A DNA stretch of 64,000 nt from the NCBI RefSeq assembly GCF_009858245.1, contig NZ_VMSB01000001.1, positions 2,232,001 to 2,296,000 of the forward strand, written 5' to 3'. Position numbers and translations under genes: made by a program. The notes beneath the pieces were generated by a model. The model was not told where the DNA came from, did not search any database, and saw nothing but the letters and a program-made list of their open reading frames with translations. Source of the stretch: Ornithinibacter aureus (GTDB lineage: Bacteria > Actinomycetota > Actinomycetes > Actinomycetales > Dermatophilaceae). Position 1 is the first letter of the stretch, and the number at the start of each line of letters is the position of its first letter. Positions 34,467-42,604 of this stretch are shown one piece after another.

Positions 34467-35465
34467 ATGGCGGACACCTCGGAGCGGATCCTGCGGCTGC
34501 TCTCGCTGCTCAGCGCCCGCGTCGAATGGCCCGGCGCCGAGCTCGCTCAGCGCCTGAACGTCTCGGTCCGCACTTTGCGTCGCGACGTGGAGACCCTGCG
34601 TGACCTCGGATACCCGGTCCACGCGATCAAGGGCTCACGAGGCGGGTACCGCCTCGGCGCCGGCGGCAAGCTGCCGCCACTGGTCCTCGATGACGACCAA
34701 GCCATCGCCATCGCCCTCGCCCTGCAGACCGCCCCAGCCACCGTCACAGGCATCGACGACGCCGTCGCCAGAGCCCTGACCACCCTGCGTCAGGTCATGC
34801 CCGCGCGCCTACGCGCGGCCAGCGATGCGTTCGAGGTCACCAGCCTGCGCAACTACTGGGAGTTCTCCGCCCCACCCATCGACGTCGCAACCCTTCAAAT
34901 CGTGGGTGCAGCGATACGCACCGGCCACACTCTGAGGTTCGATTACGCCACCCCACAAGGCGACGTCCCAGCGCCGGGCGACCCTGGCTTCCAACCACCC
35001 CGAGAGGTCGAGCCCCACCACTTGGTCGTGTGGGCCGGCCGCTGGTACCTCATCACCAGAGACCGGCAACACCAGACATGGTCCACCTACCGCGTCGACC
35101 GAATCCGCCCGAAGACAAGCGCAGGAGCGTCCTTCACCCCGCACCCCCTCACCGCCGACGACCTCAACCGACTCGTCGTGCAAAACCCAGACCGCGGAGA
35201 CACCCCCGGGCAATGGCAATGCGTCGGCAGCGCCACCCTGAACCTGCCCGCCGACGTGGTGGCCCGCTGGGCACCAGGCGGATCCGTCGTCACACCCATC
35301 GACCCGTCACACTGCCGCCTCACCATCGGCGGGTGGTCCTGGGCAGGAGTCGCTGGCCTGTTCATCACCTTCGATACCGACCTGACCGACATCGGACCGC
35401 CCGCCCTGGCCGAAACGATCAGAGCCGTCGGACAGCGGCTCCTTGGCTCCAACGATCAGCACTGA
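34467..35465 (+). CDS. HTH/WYL-domain regulator, likely controller of the efflux operon
   Basis: A 332-residue YafY-type regulator. The N-terminal winged helix reads SERILRLLSLLSARVEWPGA and LNVSVRTLRRDVETLRDLGY, with a GGYRLG wing. The WYL core follows (LRFDYATPQGD, VEPHHLVVWAGRWYLITRD, STYRVDRIRP). The C-terminal WCX part ends LAETIRAVGQRLL. The ATG at 34467 starts the helix; the frame extends upstream into the MFS promoter without sense. Divergent orientation and the shared palindrome make it the regulator of the resistance operon. Confidence 0.88.
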   Translation: MADTSERILRLLSLLSARVEWPGAELAQRLNVSVRTLRRDVETLRDLGYPVHAIKGSRGGYRLGAGGKLPPLVLDDDQAIAIALALQTAPATVTGIDDAVARALTTLRQVMPARLRAASDAFEVTSLRNYWEFSAPPIDVATLQIVGAAIRTGHTLRFDYATPQGDVPAPGDPGFQPPREVEPHHLVVWAGRWYLITRDRQHQTWSTYRVDRIRPKTSAGASFTPHPLTADDLNRLVVQNPDRGDTPGQWQCVGSATLNLPADVVARWAPGGSVVTPIDPSHCRLTIGGWSWAGVAGLFITFDTDLTDIGPPALAETIRAVGQRLLGSNDQH

Positions 35466-35561
35466 GCGGTCCTGCTCGACAGCTGGCCTCGTGAGTCAGT
35501 GGCCTCAGAGTTCGCGAAGAGAACAGAGCATCTTTGAGCCGCGCCCCGTAGCGCCGCCATA

Positions 35562-35868
35562 ACGTCGCGTTTGGGAAACGGCTCCGCAGCGTTCCGCGAT
35601 ATTGCTGCAATAGTCCGTCGTTTTTGCAATCTTCGCTGCATCTCGACAGCCGTCGTACGCCAACCTCAGTCAGCCATCGGCAGCGCGCCCTCGCAGGGCC
35701 GTTACATAACGCCCAGTGCAGACACGGCCGAGGTGCATAACGTCGGCTAATTCTTAGAATCAACGTCCGTTCTTACAAGATTGAGTGCATCTCGACAGCA
35801 AGATTGGCTGCATCTCGACAACATCAGACGGAGGAGGACACTTGTCGAAATGCAGCCTAGATTGCGTG
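35562..35868. repeat. Copies 4 and 5 of the IS21-end-like repeat
   Basis: A partial copy (TTGCAATCTTCGCTGCATCTCGACA, ending about 35648) precedes a fuller copy at 35721-35868 (CGAGGTGCATAACGTCGGCTAATTCTTAGAATCA, two CAAGATTG..TGCATCTCGACA units, then TGTCGAAATGCAG). The whole 35466-35981 gap shows no gene that I can support; it is a relic of one or more mobile elements. Confidence 0.6.
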
Positions 35869-35981
35869 ATCGCACGCGACCCGCTTTGTACAGTTCCCTG
35901 CTGAGGGTGAGTTAGTGCAAGATCCGCGGGGTTCGGCCGGACCTGATCCAAGAACCTCCCGTCCGGCGAGGGCACCCATCG

Positions 35982-35989
35982 GGGTTGCA
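35982..35989. repeat. Left 8-bp target duplication of the ISL3 element
   Basis: GGGTTGCA directly left of the element is repeated exactly at 37491-37498 on its right. ISL3 elements make 8-bp duplications, so the insertion looks fresh. Confidence 0.85.
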
Positions 35990-37490
35990 GGCTCATCGAA
36001 CTTGACCGGGCACCTCGCTGGTCGCAGCTGAGGCTCGCCGGTGTTGACGAGTGCAGGCCCAGCGTATGGCGCGGCGGTGATTGTGCACGTTGCGGTAGCC
36101 GAACGCGTTGCGGCCTTGGTGTTTCGCGAGGCGGTTGTACCCCTCGGATCGGGCGTTGGAGTAGTCGGTGATGATCGCGGCCTCGATGGCTGGCCACCAC
36201 GCCTCGATGGTCGCCGCGAAGCGGTGGACCTCGGGCGAGGTCGAGGTGGCGGCCTGCTCGTACAACGCCCAGAGCCGGTCGCGGATGAGGGAGCGTTCGG
36301 GGAAGGTCGCGGACAGCGCCAGGAGGTGGCGCAGGTTCTCCTTGACGGTGGACGCGTGCAGGATCTCGATGCCGGGGTCGCCGGCGTCGATCAGGGCGTT
36401 CCATAGCTTCGCGAACGCGGTGGGGTCCAGGCGTTCGTGGCCGATGAGGAGCTTGCGGCGCCCGGCCCATTCCGGGTCACGCTTGCGGCCGCGGCGGCCA
36501 CGCACATCACGGGTTGCGTGCTGACGGACCTCGGTGAGCATGTCGTTGGCGAGCCGCACCAGGTGGAACCGGTCGGTGACGACGACCGCGTGCGGGAGGG
36601 CGTCGCTGACCGCGCGCAGGTAGGACGCGGACAGGTCGATCGTGACGTGGGTGATCCCGGCCCGCCACGAATCCGGCTGCTCCGCAATCCATTCGGCGAC
36701 CTTGGCTGCGGTGCGGCCGTCGATGTGAGCGAGCAGGCCGCCGGTGCCTGCGGCGTCGGCGATCCCGGTGTGCCACCGGTCCGCGAGCACGAACCACCGC
36801 CCGGTGTCGGGGTCCTGGGCCCACTTGACCTTGCCGCGGCGGGTCTCGTCGATCCCCAGGACCTGCACCGGCGGCAGCGGCTGCGCCAGGACGGGGTCGA
36901 CGTGCGCGATGAACGCGGCGTGCGCCACCGGCCAGGACACCCCGTAGTAGCCCGCGCCAGCGCTCACGCAGGAGAACCGCGTCGCGATCCCGGCCCCGCA
37001 CTCCGTGCGCAGCCGGGTCGTCACCCTGGCCCTGGGCGGGACCGCGGGCAGCGACTCGGTAAACGACCCTCGAGGGCACGCCGCCTCCCGGCAGCGCCAC
37101 CGCCGCTTGTGCCACACCAGATGCAGCAGGGCTTGCCCGTAGGGAACGTCCCGCGGCCTGGTCACCGCGTGACCCTTCACCGAAGTCGACAACACTCCAC
37201 ACGACGGGCAGCCCGCCGCCGCCTCGTCATCAGTGACCACGTGCACCACCCGAGCACCGTCGTCGTCGAGCTCGACCGTGACCACCGCCAACCCCTCGAG
37301 CCCGAGGAGCAGCGTCGCGTCCTGCCCGCTCGTGTCGTTCTGGACCGCCTGAAATTGCGTACGCTGAACCAAGCCCGTGACCTCACCTTCGTGACCATGA
37401 ACTGCCTTGACAACAGCCATGATCACCGAGGTCACGGGCCCTACCGCGTCACCACGCAGGGCACCCGTGCCCGGTCAAGTTCGAAGAGCC
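35990..37490 (-). mobile_element. Complete ISL3-family insertion sequence
   Basis: A 1501-bp element. Its ends are 24-bp inverted repeats (GGCTCATCGAACTTGACCGG plus GCAC at 35990-36013; its complement at 37467-37490, one mismatch). One intact transposase gene fills it. An 8-bp target duplication flanks it. It landed in the relic zone between the WYL regulator and the SIR2 gene. Confidence 0.93.
35993..37435 (-). CDS. ISL3-family transposase
   Basis: A 480-residue transposase. The N-terminal zinc motif reads CPSCGVLSTSVKGH plus WRCREAACPRGSF. The DDE domain has VLGIDETRRGKVKW (first D), ITHVTIDLSASYLRAVSDAL (second D) and the closing YSNARSEGYNRLAKHQGR (E), followed by FGYRNVHNHRRAIRW. Nothing is broken. 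The last codons lie inside the left inverted repeat, as is common for compact elements. Confidence 0.93.
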   Translation of the reverse strand: MTSVIMAVVKAVHGHEGEVTGLVQRTQFQAVQNDTSGQDATLLLGLEGLAVVTVELDDDGARVVHVVTDDEAAAGCPSCGVLSTSVKGHAVTRPRDVPYGQALLHLVWHKRRWRCREAACPRGSFTESLPAVPPRARVTTRLRTECGAGIATRFSCVSAGAGYYGVSWPVAHAAFIAHVDPVLAQPLPPVQVLGIDETRRGKVKWAQDPDTGRWFVLADRWHTGIADAAGTGGLLAHIDGRTAAKVAEWIAEQPDSWRAGITHVTIDLSASYLRAVSDALPHAVVVTDRFHLVRLANDMLTEVRQHATRDVRGRRGRKRDPEWAGRRKLLIGHERLDPTAFAKLWNALIDAGDPGIEILHASTVKENLRHLLALSATFPERSLIRDRLWALYEQAATSTSPEVHRFAATIEAWWPAIEAAIITDYSNARSEGYNRLAKHQGRNAFGYRNVHNHRRAIRWACTRQHRRASAATSEVPGQVR

Positions 37491-37498
37491 GGGTTGCA
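37491..37498. repeat. Right 8-bp target duplication of the ISL3 element
   Basis: GGGTTGCA, identical to 35982-35989. Confidence 0.85.
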
Positions 37499-37536
37499 CA
37501 AGCGGGTGCGCGCAGAGGCAGAGGCGCGTGAGCAAT

Positions 37537-37582
37537 ATCCCGGAGTTACCTCACGTTGGGTCCGTGGCACCACTCCCGGGAT
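37537..37582 (-). terminator. Possible terminator after the SIR2 gene
   Basis: ATCCCGGAGT (37537-37546) can pair with ACTCCCGGGAT (37572-37582) with one bulge and a 25-base loop, just downstream of the SIR2 stop on the minus strand. The loop is long, so the call is weak. Confidence 0.3.
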
Positions 37583-37592
37583 TCTGGTGTGA

Positions 37593-39254
37593 TTAGTCGA
37601 ACAGGGAAACCATGGTTTCGTCGACGCTCTCCCTAAACCAAGCAAGCTCCTCCTGAGTGAGCATCATGAGGACTGAGAGGTCTGGTGCGTCATCGACCGG
37701 GTTCTGACTTGTTACCCGCCGATCTGTGTTCACTGAAACGGCGCCCAGGTGCAACTGATCTAGTGGGAGTCCCGCTGCCTCAGTTCCGGTGGAGGTGTAT
37801 CCCACTAGCAGGGGCTGCGCCCAAGCACCCTGCCATGATCCAGAATGGCGCTCGCGCGGAACGTCGAGAAATACCGTCCGGCCGCCATATGCCGCCTGAA
37901 CGGCAGCGTTCCGCGAACCCGAGTAGATGGGCTCAACTCGAAACGCCGACCAGGACCTCCAATGCGCATACGCCGAACTAACAAGAAGACGTAGGCCGAA
38001 AGTTGAGTCCGTGCGCTGAGGCAAATCCCGCAACCACACGAATATTCCGATATTCTCGTCATCCGCACAGCGACCCTTGTACCGCTTCCGGAGTTCCTTT
38101 AGGCGGGCATCGGGACCATTTCGCCTAAAAGTCAGTTCCTGGAGCCGATTGCTTAGAACGACGCCAGTCACTTCTCGCATGGAACCGTCCCTTGGCGACG
38201 CTCCTAACGCGGAGTATGCGTCTCCCAACGCCAAGTTGAAGCGGGTCCCGTAGTGCAAGCTCTTGGACTTTCGAACCCCCGCCCCTGTGCGTCGATACAT
38301 CTTGGGCTCGTGCGAAGCTAGGGCGCATTCGGTGACGATCTGAGCGACCTGCGAGTGACACTTCAGCAGAATCGGCTTCACACCGAGAGCCTTCCTCATG
38401 GAGTCTGCCTGCCATACTGCGACCTCCGCGCAAATCTGCGTGGTGAGGTCATCCCGATGCAGCGTTGGCGTGAGCACCGCAAACCGGCTGGCTCCGTTGT
38501 TCTTCGACAGCGCTAGAGGCGTCGTGATGTTGCGATCCGCAAGACTGGCGCCCACCAAGAGAACATCGCTGCCCCGGAGGAGCTCGGCGAGGCGGTTCTG
38601 TATTTCTGGGCCGTGCAGGCGAAAGTCGCTCTCGCTCAGCACCAAGGGGCCGAGAGAGGTTCGATCCTCGGCATAAATCAGCCCGTGCAGATGCATGACC
38701 GACGCGCGGTGATCGTCGTCAGCGAGATTGGTCCACGTCTCCCAGTTCTCAAACGAGAAACTGGAGACGCTCTCAAAGGCTTGGCCCATAGCCGACTCGA
38801 GGACCTCGTCGAAGTTCGTCGTAATTACCGAAATTCGACGCTGGTAAACAGAAGCAAGTTGGGCGATTGCCTCGGCAACGGCGCTCGGCTCCGGCTCAGA
38901 ATTGTCCCTGTAAAGGGCCTCGCGAATGTGCTTTACGTTGTTCTTGTTCGACTGCTGATCGCCGCTTAGGAACAAGACCAGGTCACTGCGCCGCTCAAGA
39001 TCGCTTGAATTCAGAGCACGAAATGCGGACAAGATCTTGTCCGGAACCAACTTGTTCTCAACGCCCTCAACAAGTTCGAGCCATGAGGGAAGCCCTGCCG
39101 CCATTGACACACCCGCCCCGGCTACCAAGACCAACGGGCGCTGCGGTTTGCGAAGCGTGTCGATGAGATTCTGAAAGTATGGCTGGTCTGTGTAGGACAG
39201 CGCGTGCCCGGTTATTAGCGCCGCGGGCGCGATGCACCTGTCATTTGGGTTCAC
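37593..39254 (-). CDS. SIR2-like NAD-binding protein, possible defence effector
   Basis: A 553-residue protein with an N-terminal SIR2-like Rossmann domain (residues 40-310): VLVAGAGVSMAAGLPSWLEL, ISVITTNFDEVLESA, VMHLHGLIY with the catalytic-type histidine, and VLLVGASLADRNITTPL. The zinc ribbon of classical sirtuins is missing, as in anti-phage SIR2 proteins that degrade NAD+ (ThsA, DSR, SIR2/Argonaute systems). The C-terminal 240 residues form an unrecognised, possibly sensor, domain. It starts with GTG overlapping the stop of a small basic protein gene by four bases. Lower GC than the neighbours suggests separate acquisition. NADase and defence roles are inferred. Confidence 0.7.
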   Translation of the reverse strand: MNPNDRCIAPAALITGHALSYTDQPYFQNLIDTLRKPQRPLVLVAGAGVSMAAGLPSWLELVEGVENKLVPDKILSAFRALNSSDLERRSDLVLFLSGDQQSNKNNVKHIREALYRDNSEPEPSAVAEAIAQLASVYQRRISVITTNFDEVLESAMGQAFESVSSFSFENWETWTNLADDDHRASVMHLHGLIYAEDRTSLGPLVLSESDFRLHGPEIQNRLAELLRGSDVLLVGASLADRNITTPLALSKNNGASRFAVLTPTLHRDDLTTQICAEVAVWQADSMRKALGVKPILLKCHSQVAQIVTECALASHEPKMYRRTGAGVRKSKSLHYGTRFNLALGDAYSALGASPRDGSMREVTGVVLSNRLQELTFRRNGPDARLKELRKRYKGRCADDENIGIFVWLRDLPQRTDSTFGLRLLVSSAYAHWRSWSAFRVEPIYSGSRNAAVQAAYGGRTVFLDVPRERHSGSWQGAWAQPLLVGYTSTGTEAAGLPLDQLHLGAVSVNTDRRVTSQNPVDDAPDLSVLMMLTQEELAWFRESVDETMVSLFD

Positions 39255-39526
39255 GACTTCGTGGACTTCGCCCTACTCTTTGCCCTTTTGGCTGGCTTAA
39301 CGCGCACCTTCACCACCGTCGACTCATCACTTGGGGTTACCCGGGTGATCATGCCTGTGCTGCCGAGGAGCAGGTCCTGACCCCTCAGAGATTTGCCGCC
39401 CCCCAAGCGCACGGGGACAGCGCGGGACTTCGTGACGTAGACGGTGGTGGTCCCCACCTTGCGCACGACCGCTTTGGAGCGGGCCGACATCTCGCCGGGT
39501 CGGGCCGTCTGCGGCATTACAGTCAT
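39251..39526 (-). CDS. Small basic protein coupled to the SIR2 gene
   Basis: A 91-residue protein I do not recognise. A short beta-like region (TTTVYVTKSRAVPVRLGGG and LRGQDLLLGSTGMITRV) is followed by a Lys/Arg-rich tail (KVRVKPAKRAKSRAKSTKS) that could bind nucleic acid. Translational coupling with the SIR2 gene suggests a partner: sensor, inhibitor or DNA/RNA-binding adaptor. It follows the TniQ gene after an 87-base gap, so the pair may be cotranscribed with the transposition operon or have its own promoter there. Confidence 0.6.
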   Translation of the reverse strand: MTVMPQTARPGEMSARSKAVVRKVGTTTVYVTKSRAVPVRLGGGKSLRGQDLLLGSTGMITRVTPSDESTVVKVRVKPAKRAKSRAKSTKS

Positions 39527-39613
39527 CGAGCTTCCCCTCTTTCAATGTGATAAACCGCCAACCCGACAGCGAGTAGACGGTTGTGGTGCCCGTAACGGGT
39601 GGTGCGCGTGTGG

Positions 39614-41374
39614 TCACGCAGGGCCATAGAGACAGTTAACCCTACTACTCGCGAATCTTCTGGGAAGTGGCGATGTCCGCGCCGGACGCCCTGCCATGGC
39701 GGCCCGAGTCGGCAAGGTCGCGCGTTCATCCCCCCTGTGGAGGGCGTAGGCGAGCTCGAACTGTTGGCGCTCGTCGAGAGACTCGGCGAACTGGCGGTAG
39801 AGGGCTCGGCTCTTGGCGGTGGGCTTCTGGGTTCGCCAGGCGGGCGACAGGTCGAGGTGGGCGTGGGCGAGGTGGACCCATTGCCACGTGATGGCGTAGG
39901 GGTGGCTGCTGTCGCGGGTTGACGGGCGCCAGTGGCGTCGCCATTCCTCGAACCAGCGCCAGGAGTGGAGCCGGCGGGTGACTTTGGCCTCGGTTGCCCT
40001 GTAGTCCCGGCGTTCGGTCTCTTCCCCGGCCCGCCAGATCCGGCTCCTCCACTCCTCCGCGCTGACGAGCATGGTGGCCGAGCAGGCACGGGCGCAGCGC
40101 ACTCCCATCGGGCCGGGCATGTTGAGGGCCTCGGCGGCTTGGGCCCACGAGGTCACGTCCGGGTGCAGCCGCGCCAGCGACAGGGACGCGAACAGCCGCA
40201 CAGTGTCCTTGCTGGAGCTGCTCGCGCCGTCGAGGTGCTCGAGGTACTGGGCGTGCGGGATGACCTGCGGGACGAGGTTGAGGTTGATCGGCATGCGCCC
40301 TCCAAGGTCAGTGTCGAGGTGGTGGGACAAGCGCCGGTGCGGGGCGCGGGCGGCCATGACGAGCCGGGTCAGCGTTGGGGTCATGACGGTACGGTCGGCG
40401 AGCCAACCGAGCGGGCCGTCGTTAGTGGTCGGGGTGAGCTCGGTCCACGGAGTCAGGCGGGCAGCAGCTGCGTCGACGTCGGGGGCGGCGAGTATGCCGT
40501 CCGCCGTCGCCAACGCTGCCGCGCGAAGTTCGGGCTGTTCGGGTGGGCGCAGTCCCCAGCGCGGTCCGCGATCGCCCCTGCGGGCGACGGCTTCGTCGGT
40601 GAGTTCGCTCGCCCAATGGGCGAGGTGTTCGGCGCCAGGTTGGACACCCAGATGGAGCAGGAGCGTGGTGAGGTGACGCAGGTCGCTCAGGTATGCCGCG
40701 GGCTTTGTGACCTGTCCGAGGACGGTCACGTGCTGTCCGGCGAGGGCTGCGTTGACGCGGCGCTGCAGGGCGAGGATGTCCTCGGTGGCTGGCGTCGTGG
40801 GGATGGTGGTGAGGTCGTGCTGGCACTGTTTCGTGGGGCCGGCGCCGAGGGGGTTGCCGCACACGGTGGCAGCGCCGACGCGGCGGAGGTGGGAGTGGCG
40901 CTGGTCGCGGAAGGGTCGTCGACACGAGGGGCACCGAGCGATGAGCAGAACTTGGTGTCTAGCGCAGGTGGTGACGATGAGGAGCCTCCACACAGACTGC
41001 CAGACCCCATCTTTGGCGAGGCATGTCGGGCAGATCTGGGTGCCGTGGGCCGGTGCCCAGCCACGCGCGGCGACCTGCCGGTAAGAGTGCCGGTCGTCCG
41101 GGTCGAGGCCGGTGAGGTCGAGGGCGGTGCCGTCGAACGCGGCGAGGGTGGCGGCATACACGTCCTGCTCGTCGACGCGGGCGAGAGCAGCGAGCCGGGC
41201 GATCGTCTCCGGGGCCGGCGCGAGGGTCAGGTAGCGCGTGCCCCCAGCTCGGCGACCTGCGGTGGTGAGCAGCTGTGCGGTGGACAGGCCGTTGGCGTCG
41301 GCCAGGTGCTCGAGCCACGACTCGATCGACTCACCCGGGCGGGGTGTCACGGACACCGGCAGGGCCGCGGTCAT
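39614..41374 (-). CDS. TniQ-family target-selection protein (longer copy)
   Basis: A 586-residue TniQ/TnsD-like protein. The N-terminal TniQ domain reads PRPGESIESWLEHLADANGL. The zinc-binding core follows: ICPTCLAKDGVWQSVWRLLI, TCARHQVLLIARCPSCRRPF, with the full C..C, C..H, C..C ligand set. The long C-terminal part has helix-turn-helix-like segments (SLARLHPDVTSWAQAAEALN) and a tail with W-rich helices. In Tn7 relatives TniQ or TnsD reads the target site and recruits TnsC. Last gene of the eight-gene operon; ATGA overlap with the preceding gene. Confidence 0.8.
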   Translation of the reverse strand: MTAALPVSVTPRPGESIESWLEHLADANGLSTAQLLTTAGRRAGGTRYLTLAPAPETIARLAALARVDEQDVYAATLAAFDGTALDLTGLDPDDRHSYRQVAARGWAPAHGTQICPTCLAKDGVWQSVWRLLIVTTCARHQVLLIARCPSCRRPFRDQRHSHLRRVGAATVCGNPLGAGPTKQCQHDLTTIPTTPATEDILALQRRVNAALAGQHVTVLGQVTKPAAYLSDLRHLTTLLLHLGVQPGAEHLAHWASELTDEAVARRGDRGPRWGLRPPEQPELRAAALATADGILAAPDVDAAAARLTPWTELTPTTNDGPLGWLADRTVMTPTLTRLVMAARAPHRRLSHHLDTDLGGRMPINLNLVPQVIPHAQYLEHLDGASSSSKDTVRLFASLSLARLHPDVTSWAQAAEALNMPGPMGVRCARACSATMLVSAEEWRSRIWRAGEETERRDYRATEAKVTRRLHSWRWFEEWRRHWRPSTRDSSHPYAITWQWVHLAHAHLDLSPAWRTQKPTAKSRALYRQFAESLDERQQFELAYALHRGDERATLPTRAAMAGRPARTSPLPRRFASSRVNCLYGPA

Positions 41375-41922
41375 GGCTCGTCTGGGGGTGGTGTGCGCGA
41401 CCCCCAGGCCCTGCCGTCCGGCAGGAGATCCTGGGGGTCACTTCCCGGTCCCTCGCAAGGGTGGGCGTCAACGGTCAGGCTACTCGAGCGCGGGTCGGCG
41501 TCCCTGGCAGCTGACGTGCGAGCGGGGGCGTGGAGCCACATCGCAAGAGCGGTGGCAGCATCGTTGACGGTGCCGGGGTTTCCGCGATGGATCGCTTGGG
41601 TGGCGGCGTTGCCGGTTTCGAGCGCCCAGATGAAGTCGTCAGACTCGAGTTGGCCGGCAGGCTTGGCGCAGCCGGCCTGCCGGACGGCCTCACGTGCTGC
41701 GGTGTTGAGGTCCTCGAACATCGTGTCCCAGACCGAACGCAGCGTCTCCGGGCAGCCGTGAGAGTCCACGAGGCGCGCCATCAACGCGGCCGCATCCCTA
41801 GGTGTCTCGACGACCGTGGCGCCGAGGACGCGACGATCAGGGAGTTCCATCACCAGCAGGACGAGAGTGTGCCCGCCGTCGGCGAGCCAGACGTGGTTGG
41901 GGTACAGCTGCCAGGCGCTCAT
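41371..41922 (-). CDS. Integrase-core-like protein lacking obvious catalytic residues
   Basis: A 183-residue protein. LADGGHTLVLLVMELPDRRV, LGATVVETPRDAAALMARLV and HGCPETLRSVWDTMFEDLN follow the order of an RNase H-type (rve) integrase core: a strand around the first aspartate, the sheet with R-x-V-L-G, and the P-x-x-L-R-S-D segment. The second catalytic position reads R-S-V-W rather than R-S-D, so catalysis seems unlikely. It could be a decoy subunit, a regulator of TnsB or a decayed transposase. The fold is inferred from pattern only. The start overlaps the WhiB-like gene's stop. Confidence 0.45.
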   Translation of the reverse strand: MSAWQLYPNHVWLADGGHTLVLLVMELPDRRVLGATVVETPRDAAALMARLVDSHGCPETLRSVWDTMFEDLNTAAREAVRQAGCAKPAGQLESDDFIWALETGNAATQAIHRGNPGTVNDAATALAMWLHAPARTSAARDADPRSSSLTVDAHPCEGPGSDPQDLLPDGRAWGSRTPPPDEP

Positions 41923-42230
41923 GCCGTCCTCCGTTCTCGGGGCGCCCGGGCACGAGAGTGGTCGGGTCGGCCGTTGCGGTAGCCCTCGCCGGCGGCGATG
42001 CCGGTGTAGCCCGAGAGTCCGGCGAGGTCGGCGCACTCCGCGGTGATCGGGCAGTCGGAGCAGACCGCGGCCGGCTCGGCCAAGGTCGCGAGGCGAGCCG
42101 CCCGGGTGAGGGCGGCGGCATACCTGTCCTCCCACTGCGCCCACTCGAGCGTGAGGTCTTTGCAGGCGCCGTCGGCCAGGGACCAGGCGGCGTCGCGGGC
42201 GAGGACCTCGCGGCTGATCCCGCGTATCAC
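41919..42230 (-). CDS. WhiB-like iron-sulfur protein inside the Tn7-like operon
   Basis: A 103-residue protein with the four-cysteine Wbl pattern C-x33-C-x2-C-x5-C: GACKDLT near residue 23, then AAVCSDCPITAEC, followed by GLSGYTGIAAGEGYR, which matches the Wbl G-[IVW]-x-G turn. A basic tail RPDHSRARAPRERRTA could touch DNA. Wbl proteins carry a 4Fe-4S cluster that senses NO or oxygen and often bind the primary sigma factor. The GTG start overlaps the upstream stop (GTGA), so it is made together with the transposition proteins. A role in timing transposition is inferred. Confidence 0.7.
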   Translation of the reverse strand: MIRGISREVLARDAAWSLADGACKDLTLEWAQWEDRYAAALTRAARLATLAEPAAVCSDCPITAECADLAGLSGYTGIAAGEGYRNGRPDHSRARAPRERRTA

Positions 42231-42604
42231 TGAACCGGTGAGGTGAGAGCGGAGGGCGGCTCGGTGAGCCAGAGGGCGCGCAGGTCGTCGATCGCCGACG
42301 GGCAAAGGCTGATCGGCGTGAACGCCAGGTCGGGGATCCCTGCGGTCAGGGCAGCGGCGGTGGCGGTCGTGCACACGCCCACCACGCCCCCGTGGCGGGT
42401 GATAGCCCAGGTCTGGTCCGGCAGGTCCGGGGGTGCGGTGCTGGTGGCGGTGAGCCATTCCTCGATCAGGAGCCGGAGCTCTTCGCAGTAGTGCTGGTAG
42501 TGGACGTGGTCGATGCTCTCGAGTGGGGTGTCGTCGATCGCCGTGAGCATCGCGGTGGTGCGCTGGTGCAGGTTCTCCAGGGCGGGATGGTCGAGCGGTG
42601 TCAT
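42227..42604 (-). CDS. Hypothetical protein of the Tn7-like operon
   Basis: A 125-residue acidic helical protein with no domain I recognise: LDHPALENLHQRTTAMLTAI, YQHYCEELRLLIEEWLTA, WAITRHGGVVGVCTTATAAA and ISLCPSAIDDLRALWLTEP. The ATG at 42604 overlaps the stop of the TniQ gene by four bases (42601-42604) and its own stop overlaps the WhiB-like start, so it is part of one translationally coupled unit. Possibly a partner of one of the two. Confidence 0.6.
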   Translation of the reverse strand: MTPLDHPALENLHQRTTAMLTAIDDTPLESIDHVHYQHYCEELRLLIEEWLTATSTAPPDLPDQTWAITRHGGVVGVCTTATAAALTAGIPDLAFTPISLCPSAIDDLRALWLTEPPSALTSPVQ

